A stretch of 64,000 nucleotides of DNA from Sambucus nigra. Its lineage: Eukaryota > Streptophyta > Magnoliopsida > Dipsacales > Adoxaceae. A program made the position numbers and the translations under genes. Of the stretch, positions 47,420 to 59,100 are shown one piece after another. The DNA lies in the NCBI GenBank assembly GCA_949130495.1, contig OX422222.1:278432109-278496108 (forward strand), in the 5' to 3' direction. Within the stretch, counting starts at the first letter, position 1; each line of letters opens with the position of its first letter. Below the pieces are notes generated by a model, which did not search any database, was not told the DNA's origin, and saw only the letters and a program-made list of their open reading frames with translations.

Positions 47420-47990
47420 ATAAAAAACATCCAGAGGTTGACTGGACGAGTGATAGTGATGAATAGGTTTGTATCTAGGGCTACAAATAAGTGAGTACCC
47501 TTCTTTAAAGTGTTGAGAAAAGCCTTTGAGTGGAATAAGGAGTGTGAGAGAGCCTTTCAAGAGTTGAAGGCCTACCTCGGCTCCCTACTTTTATTATCCT
47601 GACGTATTCAAGGGGAAAAGCTATTTTTATACCTGGTCGTGTCTGAGTCAATCATCAGTGAAACAATTATACGAGATGATGATGGGGTTTAGAAGCCAGC
47701 CTATTTCAATGAAAGGCCCTTCAAAGGGATGAGCAGAGGTATCCAAAGATGGAAAAATTAGCATACGCTTTGATTCACGCATCATTGAAAATAAAACCTT
47801 ATTTCCAGGACCATGTGATGGTCGTCCTTAAAGACTCTCCTCTTAGACAGGTCATCCATAAACTCAAGAAATTGGGTAGGTTGGGGGAATTTGACATTTT
47901 CTATCAATCGAGAACAATCATCAAGGGGCGGGATTTAGCTAATTTTATAGTCAAGTTCGCATAAGATGAGGCTGATACAAAAGATATTAT
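47420..47990 (+). pseudogene. RT-linked RNase H remnant of the Tat-type element
   Basis: AFEWNKECERAFQELKAYLG is the usual linker. SESIISETIIRDDDGV and KPAYFNERPF parallel the S--A-SAVL-RE-----PVYY-S domain start. The open frame 47749-47964 reads EKLAYALIHASLKIKPYFQD, then VVLKDSPLRQVIHKL, GRLGEFDIFYQSRTIIKGRD and LANFIVKFA. The domain order is complete but interrupted by stops. Confidence 0.8.
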
Positions 47991-48119
47991 AGATCCAGTA
48001 AATGAGTGACAAAAAATAAGTGCTAGCTCGACTGAGGTTGAGACGAGTGCGGCCAAAATAGCGGTGGCCAAGAATGAAGAAGAAAAATTCCTATTCAAGA
48101 ATGGAATGGTGGATGAAAA

Positions 48120-48590
48120 TTCTTACTCTAAATAAGACAATATCTAGAGCCTATTTGTGGAAGTCTCTTCTTACGAGGATGGAAGTGGTGTCGGCTTGAT
48201 ATTAATGGATACATATGGAACTGACATTGAATATGCTCTAAGATTTGATTTCAAGGCATCCAATAATGAGTCAGAGTATAAGGCTCTTCTAGCAGGACTT
48301 TCCCTAGATAGAGCATTGAATGTCGACCATTATTGGTTCATAGTGATTCTAGGTTGTTGGTGAATCAGATCTTAGGGGTGTATAAGGAGAAAGATAGGAG
48401 AATGACCAAGTACCTAGCTAGAGTAAAAATAATACTGAAGAACTTCAATGAAGTGAAGTTAAAAAGGACCCATTGGTTAAATAACAGTCGAGTCAATGCC
48501 TTGGCGAGATTAGCGTCTGCGAATGGGACAAAGATTATAAGGTCAGTGACTGTGGAGATCCTACATCGCTGGACCATTGAATAGGAAGAG
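48120..48590 (+). pseudogene. Additional archaeal-type RNase H, Tat-type element
   Basis: SLFVEVSSYEDGSGVGLILM, YALRFDFKASNNESEYKALL and AGLSLDRALNV are followed in the next frame by VHSDSRLLVNQILGVYKEKD, YLARVKIILKNFNEV and NNSRVNALARLAS. This matches the second RNase H of Tat elements (FVDGSS---GSGAGLIL, NNEAEYEALLAGL, SDSQLVVNQ, NS-ADALARLAS). The first catalytic Asp is changed to Glu/Val in FVEVSS. One frameshift lies near 48340. Confidence 0.85.
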
Positions 48591-48779
48591 AATACAGTGG
48601 ATTTATTCTTGAACCTGAGCCTAGGTGCATCTTGGATAGGACCTCTTATCGGATACATCAAGGATGATGAACTACTAGAGTTAAAGTTGGAGAGAAATAA
48701 GCTGAGGTACAAGGCAGCTAAATACTCCATAATTGGGGATGTTTTATACAAGAAAGTGTTCCTCATCACTCTTCTCTGA

Positions 48780-49810
48780 TGTGTCCATCTAATAAAGCTT
48801 GAATACAGTTCCAATCACATAAGGGGAAGATCATTGGCAAAAACGGTAGTCACTCAGGGGTATTAGTGGTCGACCTTGGCTAAAGATATAGCTAGCTATG
48901 TGAAGAGATGTGATAAATGTCAAAGGTATGCCAACATCCCTCATCAATCTCACCAACTTCTGACATCCATGGTTATTTTTAGTCTGGGGGATTGACTTGG
49001 TAGGACCATTGCCAAGGGAAACTGACAACTACATGTATCTTATTATGACAATCGACTATTTCTCTAAATGGGTTGAGGCAGAAGCTAAGATAACCATCAC
49101 TGAGATGAAGACCTTAAAATTAATTTGGATGGACATTATTTGTAGGTATGGTCTACCCAAACCCTGATCTTAGATAATGGTAAAGAGTTCGAGAACTGAT
49201 CTCTAGAGGCCTATTGTAAGAGGGTCGACATCAACTTATTTTTCTCAGCTCCAGGCCAACCTCTGGCAAACGGCCAAACTGAGGTAAAAAATAAAATCAT
49301 TTTACAAGGGATCAAGAAAGAACTAGAAAATTCCAAAGGTCTTTGGACATAAGAGGTACACGCTATTTTACGGGCATATAGGACGACGGAGAGAATGCCA
49401 AAGGAGGAAACCCCATTCATGCTTCCCTACGGATTAGAGGTAGCAATATATACATATATTGGCCTACCAAGTCACAGAGTTCAGATATATAGTCCAGAAG
49501 AAAATGCTAAGGGGCTAAGGTTAGACCTCGACCTCATTGAAGAAAGAAAAGAGGATGCAGCGATCAGGTAGTCTCCTTACCAATAGAGGAATGCAAGATT
49601 CTAGAATAAATGGGTGAAGGCTAGGCCTCTAGACATTGGAGATTTGGTTTCGAAGAAATCTTGGAAGAAGATGAATAAGCTCCATAAAAACTAGCACAGC
49701 CCTACAGATTTAGTGCGAAAGTTGTTCCTGGCACTTATCGGCTTGAAAATTTGGAGGGAGATCCATTTTCCAATCCTTGGAATGCTGATTATCTAAAGAA
49801 ATATTATCAG
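48780..49810 (+). pseudogene. Integrase remnant of the Tat-type element (DD35E visible)
   Basis: The zinc-finger end reads KRCDKCQRYANIPHQ near 48903. The catalytic core keeps Asp in TIDYFSKWVEAEA (49053), Asp in LDNGKEFEN (49173) and Glu in NGQTEVKNK (49281), all in one frame. The last two are 36 codons apart, the DD35E spacing of retroviral-type integrases. Beyond it come HAILRAYRTTERMPKEETPF, MLPYGLEVAIYTYIGLPSHR and ENAKGLRLDLDLIEERKEDA. Stops occur in the core (after YGLP, after FEN) and in the C-terminal part. Confidence 0.85.
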
Positions 49811-50089
49811 TAGGATTTTGTAAACATTTTGTTTAATCATTGTACGAGAGTTGGACTTAGAAGTCAATAATTATGAATAGAAAACCTCAAGTGTTTCCTC
49901 ATAATTTTGTTGTATGATTCATCAAATTTTATGTTTTAACTCGTTCTAAGCTACAAAACATCATTTAAATGGTAAAATAGCAGTAACCCACTCTCGGCGA
50001 GACGAGAATTCAAACGGTGCTCAACTCGTCCATGGATTCTCAATAACATCGAGATGGGGGAACATTGTGATAACATCACTAAGATGGTG

Positions 50090-50825
50090 TAAAACATAAA
50101 GAAAATTTGATAATCATTTAATTATGGTTCACTTAAACATCATTAAGTTGGTGGTATGAGAGTAAAAACTCTCTCAACCGAGACAACAATGTAGGACGAG
50201 ACGATACTCATCCGTACACTCTTAAAATGATGAGAGGGGATTTGTGATTAAACGCCATTTAATTTGGTGAATTCAAATTCAAAAATTATTTGATTATGGT
50301 TCATTTAAACATCATTAAGTTGGTGGTATGAGAGTCAAAACTCTCTCAATCGAGACGACAGTGTAGGACGAGACGATACTCATCCGTACACTCTCAAGAC
50401 GATGAGAGGGGACCTGTGATTAAACACCATTAATTTGGTGCATTCAAATTTAAAAAATCATTTAATTATCGTTCAGTTAAACATAATTAAGTTGGTGGTA
50501 CGAGAGTCAAAACACTCTCGACCAAGACGACGGTGTAGGACAAGAGGATACTCATCCGTACACTCTCAAGATGACGAGAGGGGAGTTATGATTAATCACC
50601 ATTAATTTGGTGCATTCAAATTCGAAAATCAGTTAATTATGCTTCTATTAAACATCATTAAGTTGGTGGTATGAGAGTTAAAACTCTCTGGGCCGAGATA
50701 ACAGTGTGGGACGAGATGATACTCATTCGTACACTCTCAAAACGACAGGAGAGGACTTGTGATTAAACACCATTAATTTGGTGCATTCAAATACAAAAAC
50801 CAACTCTTATGATTAATTGAACATC
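50090..50825. repeat. ~172-bp tandem repeat behind pol in the Tat-type element
   Basis: The landmark CATTAAGTTGGTGGTATGAG recurs near 50141, 50313, 50482 and 50655, so about four units. Each holds ACTCTC--CCGAGACGAC, GTAGGACGAGACGATACTC, CATCCGTACACTCTCAA, GATGAGAGGGG and ACACCATTAATTTGGTGCATT. More diverged partial units flank them (from about 49985, and to 50860). Tandem repeats at this place are known in Tat/Ogre-type elements. Confidence 0.85.
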
Positions 50826-50962
50826 ATTATGTGGTGATCTTTAACTCAAACAATCAATAAGTTGGTTGACTACTTCTCGGTTAAAGACAAGAATAGACTA
50901 ACAATCAGAAGGTTGTAAAGACGCATATAATTGCAAGCAGACATAATGCCAAGTAAGTAATT

Positions 50963-50963
50963 A

Positions 50964-51008
<45 letters not shown>
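50963..51008. repeat. (TA)n microsatellite
   Basis: About 22 TA units interrupt the region between the tandem repeat and the antisense ORF. Confidence 0.95.
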
Positions 51009-51011
<3 letters not shown>

Positions 51012-51169
51012 AAATGTTAAGATGAGGGTAACTAAGATAACAATACAGATGTCCCAAAGTAAAACTATTAAAGTATAAACCTCATCACATTAAAAATTAG
51101 TTATTTGAACTACTACATCATACAAAGGGCATTAGGCCACAAGCGGCTGCCCTAATAGGAAGGAAAGAT

Positions 51170-53637
51170 TTAAGTGGCCTGGTTTCCCTCGACTTCCACC
51201 GGAGCATACCCATCAACAAATTTAGTCTTGTCTATAGTCTTTTCAGTCTCAGTGTTGATTTCCTGCCCAATCGTTTTATGACCTTGGTTTGTCTTGGCTT
51301 CATCCCCATCTAGCTCATCATCACCTTCATCATTGACTATCTGTATAGTCGGTTCAGGTTGTGCCGACCTATCAATCTCGTCAAAGAATGTAATGACTAA
51401 TGGGTAATAGAAGTCAAAGGCCTTAAGCTACGATGTTAGGTGTAAAAATGTAGAGAACCTGAGGGTCATCCAACGATAGGCCATCCGGGCTCCCCTTTCA
51501 AGGTACTACAAATCGTACCCCCAAAACTCCTCTAACGACTTGAAATCTTCAATGACCTTCTTCTTGGATTTTTTCGATGCCTTATCAATAACAAATTTTA
51601 TTTTCTCTTTCTCCTCGGATGTCTGTTCGTCGACCAACGCCTTAATTGAAGCTTCATAGTTGGTGTTAAACTTATTGATGGACTCAGTGTGCTCAGTCTT
51701 CAGGGTTTCTATCATCTTCTCCTGAGACGGGATCTATTTCTTCAAACCTTTCTCATTTTTTATAAGCTCTCAAGATTGCAAAATCTCAAGAATCTTTTTG
51801 GATACATAGTGGTGGACTTTATTCACTGCCAGAATAGTCTGCTGAAAATATGAGATATCAATATGAAACGAGACAGCACATGTCAGCAAAAATCAAACAA
51901 AGGCATAAAAGTCTCTACCTGAACAACTCTCTGCAGACTGAAGTCGTTTAAAACATTGATGTCCATGGATGCCAGGAATTAATCATCGGTCGGTGGTGTT
52001 ATGGAGTCCGTCACCACAAAATCCTTCTTGTCGCCAATGAGGGACTCAGTATTGATGGACAAGTTTTTAAGATGGGTTGAAAGTGAATTTTCACTAGAGA
52101 TAGGTATTTCCTGCGTCGATTGTGTCCTGGATGATCTGTCCTTATGCTTCTTCTGATGGTGAGAGGTAGGAAGATCCTCAGAGACATCTTTCCTATTTTT
52201 TGACCCCTTGGCCTAAATGGGGTTGACGACAGTGAACTTCTTTGTCTGAGTTAGGGGCATAGTATTTTCCCCACTTGCTTCAGCATACTTCCAAGACTAG
52301 GAGCAACTATTCTCCACATGGATTTAGGCGTGTTACGAGGAAAATCTGCAAGGTAAGGACGATATTAGTAACAAGGATAAAGAAAATACGACACAATGGT
52401 TGACAAGAAAAATAATTACATAGTTCAGTTAGGGGGTCATACCCCAAAATGTATGCCCTAAGAAATAGGGGGTCATTAAGAGCTCAAATTATACGAGACC
52501 CCCTTATTTCCCTGTCTCCTAACCTTATCCACATATTTGGAAGCTTTAGTTGTCAAACCCATATCTAACTTGGCTGACATTACAGCCTTTTTCCCATTGC
52601 TGAGGAACCCTGGGCTCTGAGGCATTATAGGAAAGGTCAAGGCCAAACTCCCAAGCTTTGGATATGAAAAAATAATGAGGCTTCTAGTTATGGTTGGATG
52701 TCTGGTTCATGAGCATAACTTCCTTTGTGGGTTTTCTGGATATGAGATGGTAGTATCAGGTCCAGTTTTAGGAGACGAGACACTATAATATCCCCTAAAG
52801 ACACTACCTGGAAGGTCCTTACGATGAACCAACTTCTAAAGAGATACCAAGTCGAGAATAGTCTTCTAGGCATTTGGGGATAGCTAAGCAGGGCTGAGAC
52901 CTAAGCTTTCTAGAATAACTCATATAGTTTTGTGTACATGTAGCCTAAACTCGACCTTAAATATCTACCCATAGACACAAATCTTGCCCTCTCGGCCCTA
53001 AAATGCTCTCTCGTCGTCAAAAGGTATCCTCATGGTGATATAAGGTCCTATACCATAGAGATGTCTCCAAACCTAAAGATATACTTTGGTGGTTGTGCTG
53101 ATAAAAGATTTAGCATAAGTAGTGTCAAGTGTATCCTCAGCTGAATCATCATCACCATCTCGATTTTCAGTTGGGACATTACCTGGACACTTCTTACAAA
53201 CTGATGACACGAAATGGATGATAATGGGACTGCCATAAGTGGGGTAGGAAACGAAACCTTTACCCTTGTCTCATTTGGATTCGATATGACTTTTAATCAG
53301 GACCCTGATTGATTAGAAGATTCAGCTTGTTGAGAGAACGAGGCTCGAGAAGAGCTTCAGTTCCTTCAGACCCACCAGAAAGGATTCTCATAGCCTCGTC
53401 ATAAGAATCCACACTCTCGATTGTGTGGGAGACAGATGGATTACTGTCTCCAGAGGTAGATGACTCAGACATTGAGTCACTAAGTTCTACAATGGGAGGG
53501 CGTATGATAGATAAAGGAATAGGAAAGATTGGACGGTTAGGGAAACCCTCAGCTGTGTGCTTGGTGGCATCCTTGGCGTCGTACCTTTTTATCTCCCTAA
53601 AACATATCTCCCTAAGGGTGGGAATCTCCTTGGCCAA
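51170..53637 (-). pseudogene. Antisense ORF of the Tat-type element (gag-like, coiled coil)
   Basis: Coding-like minus-strand sequence runs from a TTG-opened frame at 53637 (AKEIPTLREICFREIKRYDA) to a stop at 51170. It passes an acidic/serine-rich stretch (ELSDSMSESSTSGDSNPSVS), then SYPTYGSPIIIHFVSSV, an MPRRLFSTWYLFRSWFIVRT stretch and ASEPRVPQQWEKG. A predicted coiled coil follows (51506-51715; TLKTEHTESINKFNTNYEAS, EEKEKIKFVIDKASKKSKKK), then a DE-rich tail (QIVNDEGDDELDGDEAKTNQ) ending in VEVEGNQAT. The layout of an N-terminal block followed by a coil resembles the plant transposon-borne extra ORFs. I cannot name a family with confidence. At least six frame breaks or stops. Confidence 0.55.
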
Positions 53638-54465
53638 TTAATATAAGGGCCTTAATATTCAAAACATGATTTTGGGTTTACTAATTTGTCTACAAGATCA
53701 AAAAGAGAAACTCAATCTTTTTAGTAAGTTTCCTCAAAATAAAATTTGCAAGAACAATGGTCAATAACACCACTACAAATGATAATTGGTGGCTCATCGA
53801 CGGGTTCAAGATAAAGCAAAAATGGACGAAAGACTCAAAGTAGTACCCTTAAATGCCCCCTATAACTTAGAAACCTCCAAAACACCAAAAACTTGGCCTA
53901 AACCCCACTAAACAGTTAGCCGAAAAATACAAATGTCGTCAAAAAATATAGAAAGATAAGAAAAATGCACAAATCCTAAATGAAATCTGAGGAAACTTAT
54001 TGTAAAAGAGTTACCTGGAAATGAAGAATCCCTTGGAAGGAAGAAGGAGCTCAGAAATCATTCGAACAGTTAGAATTGAAGGAAAATAAAAAAACGATAA
54101 TGGCAGTTTTACACAGAAAAGTTTAAGCGGGAATAAGTTTACAAGAAGAAGAGAGAAAATGTTTAAAATGTTTTTTTAAATAAAAAATGATTGTGCACGA
54201 ATCCCAAAAAGAATCATTGTTCGGGTACAAAACCCTAAATGCCTCTGACGCCTCTTATGCTTGGAGAGGAGGCTAGCCTATGGGAACTAAGACACGCGTC
54301 ATCTCAGATCTGCTCTACCACAAACTAACTACCAAGTGTCGATTTAAAGACTATTATCAACTCAGATACGACGTCAAAAAGATAGCTCAACTTCCAGTCA
54401 AAACCATATCATCAAGACTTTTGTTTTCAGACACTCTCACCCCTTAGTATCCTCCTAATATTGGA

Positions 54466-54480
54466 GACTAAGGGCTAGGG
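54466..54480 (+). promoter_or_regulatory. Polypurine tract of the Tat-type element
   Basis: GGAGACTAAGGGCTAGGGG lies 5 bp before the 3' LTR start. It is imperfect but purine-rich and correctly placed. Confidence 0.6.
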
Positions 54481-54485
54481 GTTAT

Positions 54486-55303
54486 TGATATGCCCAAGTG
54501 TAGCTTCGTCAGAGAACAACTTGTACTTGGCACAGACGACCTAGCAAAGCATGATTGCCATAAGGATTCCACACTCAATTGTCTTGTCTTTATCCATTAT
54601 TATAGGTCGAGACCTTCTACTAGTTATGACCTATTTCCCGCATCTCGTCTGGTACACTTGATATCCAAGACCTCATTTTGGCCTAACAATTACACAACTG
54701 AGACCATACTCTCTAGACTATGTTTGAACAAGACCCTATGGGTCTCATACTCGGCCGATCGAAGACCTTTTTGGATGACCACTCTACTATACGTAAGGCA
54801 AAGCTCCAGCATAATCATTCCACGTGGACAAGAAGTTACAGTCGTATCACATGAGCACGTGGGAGGAATATTAACTTCATCATTATTTATGCACTAAGGA
54901 CAGGTGGACCAATCTAGTTGGCTAGTGGATGCTTTACATACCTATTACATGATTGGGGTGCACACTGCACCACCCCGACACTATATATACTTTTCTCTTT
55001 CATCCTGAAAAGGGATCCAGAATTAAAAAACCTAGCAAAACTCTGTTGAAATTGCAGTAGAGACAGAAAGTTGAGTGCATTGTAATCCAAGGCCTTTAGA
55101 GCCTAGTTTTATAGTAAATATACACTCAGTTTTACAGTGGAGTCGGCCTAAGTGTTGAACCAATTACATTACTGTCTTTCTCCATTTTGCCTTGTCTCCT
55201 ACTTCATTTAAATTGTTGTATTTTCGAAATTGTCGGACACTTAAGGTCCTACTGGATTAAGCTCTTATTCATTTAATTAGTGGTACCATATCTTGTATCA
55301 TCA
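54486..55303 (+). repeat. 3' LTR of the Tat-type element
   Basis: TGATATGCCCAAGTGTAGC at the start and TTGTATCATCA at the end match the 5' LTR ends. The target duplication GTCGT follows. A TATA-like CACTATATATACTTTTCTC lies near 54980. The frame at 54490-54897 is a chance opening within the LTR. Confidence 0.92.
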
Positions 55304-55372
55304 GTCGTTCTTCCAATCATGTATGCTTCCTTTCCCTTCTTCTTCGCTTTTTGAATTTATTTTATTCCAACC

Positions 55373-58255
55373 ATGGTGGTGTATGATGTAAACGAACAAT
55401 CTTTGGATGAATTTAGGGTAACTAGGAAAATTCATAATTGGTTGAGTATAGAGGTTGTAGGTGGTCCTGCTGATGTTCTATCTTTGGAAGAGGGACATTG
55501 GATCCCTACTCTTTAATAGTTGAGTGTGGCATTACCTTTTCCCCAAACCAAATTTTCTTCATTTCTGTCAATACTTTGATGTTGTTCCAGCTAGGATAGC
55601 CACCAATACTTAAAGAGTAGTCAACGGGGTAAATAGGCTCAACGAGATTTATGGGACTCAAATTAGGATTCATTAGTCGATATTTTTCTATAAGTGGGGT
55701 ACCACTAGTGACAACACTTACTATTTAAAAAGTAGGCAAGCCAATAGGGCATTAGATATTAATCTCCCTGATTCGAAAAAGGACTACTTGGACCATGGGT
55801 TAGTTGTAAAGAAGTGACAATATGTTCCTCTTCTTGAGGGAGAGAGATGCAATGGGCCTAGAGAGGGATGCATCAACCTCAATGACCTCAAGTACTTATT
55901 GGCTATTCAATATAAATTTGGTGAGGAATACCCCAGAGTTGCTTTTATCCTGTTACAAAAGCTCGATCACCTCTTTTATTGCTCGCCCTACTATCACCTT
56001 GCCTCAAATTTCCATTCTTTTGGATGAGGAAAATGTATCCAGCTCCTCTGCTGCTGAATCCCCTGTAGTGAGATATAATTTACACTAGTAACAACTTCAT
56101 CCTCCTTTGAATCCTTAGACCATACAACCATCCCGAGCTTTCCTTATCTTAAAATAGTGAAGAGGAGAATTCCCAATCTACTAGTTGCTTCCCACACTGC
56201 TACCAAGAAGAGCACTAATGCTGACAAGAGGCCTTGGGTTATTGAGAAGAGGCCCCATGCACTTAATGTTCAAGAAATAGTAGATAATGAACCTCAGTTC
56301 ATGAGGTTAAAGAGGCGCTTGCCTATTTCCAATGAGCAGACCAAAAATACTTCAGTCAACCAAGGTATTATTGAAGATGCATCAGTGGAAATTAACCCTA
56401 GATTGGATAGGGGTTTGATAAAGGCTAAAACGCTTCCAATTAATAGGTTGTTAGCTAGCCTAATGCACAGGGCCCGAATGGTTGAAATAACTAATAAGAA
56501 TTTGGCCTTAGTAAGATCTTAGCTTGTTTGTTTGTTTGTTTGTTTTTGATAATTTTTATTGAACTTCGTCTATACTGATGTGAGGTACTTATTTTTTGTA
56601 GTTTTTGGTTGGCTACAACTAGATCCTGAAGAAGTACGACCAACTAAAATCTTCTCGAAAGATGTGAAGGAAGCCTTTGAAGGCTTGAAGAAGTCTGTGA
56701 AGGATTCTGAAAAATCTCTTGAGAATGAGAAAAAGTCCTGGGAAGATAAAATCCAGGCAGTCGAAGAGAGAGCTACTTTTGTTGAGGGGAAGTTAGAAAA
56801 GGCCAAAAACAAGGCAAAACTTATTGAAGATAAGGTCACCACTTTAACTATTGAGGTGGATTCAAAGGAGAAACTACTCTTGGAGCTAAAGACCAAGAAT
56901 AAATTTGGTAATGATAAGGCTACCAATAAGGGATAGGATAACGAATTTACTGCTGAAGCCATCCAAATTGAGTATTCCAAGAAATTATCCTATAAGGATG
57001 GCTGGTCGGATGCCTTGAAGGAGGTCAGTACACAAACTGATTATGAATTATTCCAAAGTCACAACCTAGGAACCCCTACCAACTTGGATGAGGATTTTGA
57101 TAATGAAAAGGATTATCAGGAATCCTCCATGGTGCCACCTATTGTGATTGACCTACCTTTTCCTTCTGAACCATATGTCAAGGATAAGGAGAAGGTTTTA
57201 TTCCTTTAGCTAGTTTTTTCTACTTTTTATGTATTTTACCTTTTTTATTTGTAATAGAACCAACCTTGTAATCCTTGATTTATCAATGAAATGAAGAAGT
57301 TTTGTTTAATCGCTCTGGTGCTCTTTTGATATTTTTTGCTTGTTTGGTTATTGTTGTTTGTCTTATTTGGTTGGGCTTATGTTCTTATACTTGTGAATTT
57401 CTCGTTTGATGTCGGAAGAATATGATCATTTTGGCTGAATTTGACTTATTGAAACATTGCAATAGTTTTCCTAAAGCTGGTCATGTGGATTTAACTGAAA
57501 CAGAGTTGGTAGGGTTTCTTAGTGGAGATGGTTTCGACCAATTGAAAGATGTTCATCTTCATTGTCTTTTCAATAAGGTTGTGGCAAACAACTCTTCCTA
57601 CTATGAGTTGATTGGAAAATTACAAGAAGATCAAAATCTTTCTCTAATATTGCTACACTCTGATTATGAAGCCAAGTATGAGTCCATGAGTGCAAGTTGG
57701 GGCTTTGATATGAAATTGCATGTAGTTACATATGGGTTGAAGAATAAAGAAATTGTGCTAAATAGAGAAGTGTAAACTTCTCAAGAGATTACTGCACTCC
57801 TGAAAAAATAAAATGATGCCTTAAGGAATGAGTTGGATAGTCTAAAGAAGACAATTGATTGGGCCAAATGAACGTGCCCATTTTTTAGAACTCGAGAATG
57901 CTAGACTGCTAGAGGATATGGAAAATATAAAGAATAGAAAAACCAAGTCTGGATAATCCTATCGACAGGTAGTGGTTGCTCAGCCAACTATATACGAATA
58001 CAGAACAAAGAAAACGTTGGTCGACCAAGCAACTTTGTTGCAGGAGAATGAAAAATCCATTAGAAAGCTCCAAGAAAGGGTAGACATACTAACTTTCCAT
58101 TTCCATATATAACCCAAAGTTATCTGTATGGATGGATATGATGAAGCTGTAACTCACCTGGATGACCACATGGAGCAAGCTCATGAGGAAGGATATAAAT
58201 GGGGTTGTTTGAATTTGTTGGGGCTATTGAAGGTACACGACAAAAATGAATTGAG
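55373..58255 (+). pseudogene. Gag-like plant transposon ORF with coiled coil, cut by a Tat insertion
   Basis: ATG at 55373 in strong context (CCAACCATGGTG) opens MVVYDVNEQSLDEFRVTRKI, LSIEVVGGPADVLSLEEGHW and IPTL before stops. A broken frame goes on with HYLFPKPNFLHFCQYFDVVP, NGVNRLNEIYGTQI, SIFFYKWGTTSDNTYYLKSR and NLPDSKKDYLDHGLVV. Then LNDLKYLLAIQYKFGEEYPR and a basic region. The open frame 56559-56936 is a clear coiled coil (SVKDSEKSLENEKKSWEDKI), and 57422-57775 is a further open frame. This resembles the gag-like putative plant transposon proteins (PF04195-like) from memory, not from a search. A 12-codon upstream ORF starts at 55319. The sequence ends at the copia LTR fragment near 58262. 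Confidence 0.5.
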
Positions 58256-58265
58256 GTAAAATATT

Positions 58266-59086
58266 TTTCTCATGTAACTCCCCATTACTTTTTCCCACCC
58301 ATTTATGTAATGTGGGAATGCATTTTTCCAGATGAATTTTTCCAACTTCTAAAGAGAGAAACCTTTAAGAAAATTCCCTTTAGTTTTTGTGAATCTTTAA
58401 TGGTTTAATCTTCAAAACAAAAATAAAGTTTATACCCAATTCATTTGTATGATCCAAGTTTCAACATGATATTTGTTTGAGTTCATTTTTGGCACCGGCT
58501 TTTATTCTCTACACCATATAGATTGTTTCTTAAGAAGGATTCCGTGTTTGTGGAATTTTCACATGGGGGACTTCGTGTGCGCGATGGTAGATTTGCCCCA
58601 TCGGTGGACTTCGAGACATAGGTGGACTCCTGCATTGTCACTAGATGGAGGTGGAAGGAACAAAGAGCGTCAGGGCTTGCGAGGGCATCGATTCATCATA
58701 TAAGTATTATGTCGTGTCCTTTATAATTCCATACTTAGTGGACTTGTGCTTGGGCCGTCAGAGGTTTTTCCCGTTGTGTGGGTTTTCCCCATACATCGAC
58801 GCATTGTGGTTGTGTTTATTTCATCTTGAAAATTCATTTGGATGCTTACTTAGGATTAACAAGATAAATTTGGTTTAACGAGAAAAATGGTCGAATTGGT
58901 ACTTAATTAAATTTGGGTAATTTTAATTTATTTTAATTCAAGTCAGAATTAATTATTTTGCAAAATTCATGTTTGGTATAATTTGCTTAATTTGAACTTG
59001 AATTGAAGTTGAATTTTAATAAGTGAAAATTCAATTTTTTGAAAGAATTTATAAAAATCGAAATATTTGGTGAACTATCCTTTACA
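58266..59086 (+). repeat. 5' LTR of the second copia element, 5'-truncated
   Basis: It matches 61616-62434 almost throughout: TTTTTCCCACCCATTTATGT, CTTTAATGGTTTAATCTTC, ATGATCCAAGTTTCAACATG, GGAACAAAGAGCGTCA and AATTCCATACTTAGTGGACT. The LTR ends CTTTACA before the primer site. Confidence 0.85.
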
Positions 59087-59088
59087 AT

Positions 59089-59100
59089 TGTTATCAGAGC
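59089..59100 (+). promoter_or_regulatory. Primer binding site, initiator-Met tRNA type
   Basis: TGTTATCAGAGC, one base from TGGTATCAGAGC, stands 2 bp behind the LTR end. Confidence 0.75.

Larger units (their letters stand above)
43051..55303 (+). mobile_element. Ty3/gypsy retrotransposon of Tat type, near-complete, decayed
   Basis: LTRs at 43051-43862 and 54486-55303 both start TGATAT and end CATCA. Flanking bases GTCAT (43046-43050) and GTCGT (55304-55308) are a 4/5 target site duplication. The interior order is primer site, gag, protease, RT, RNase H, second RNase H, integrase, a 172-bp tandem repeat, an antisense ORF and a polypurine tract. Dual RNase H with an antisense ORF behind pol marks the Tat branch. 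LTRs agree at roughly four of five bases by eye, so the insertion is old. All coding parts contain stops. Confidence 0.93.

Noticed and set aside
48365..48814. 149-codon minus-strand frame
   Set aside because: It lies antisense to the second RNase H domain of the Tat element, whose plus-strand reading is recognisable.
50090..50825. Common origin of the Tat tandem repeat and the main satellite
   Set aside because: The lengths are similar, but no shared motif was seen on either strand.
54490..54897. 135-codon plus-strand frame
   Set aside because: It lies inside the 3' LTR, and the 5' LTR copy does not keep it open.
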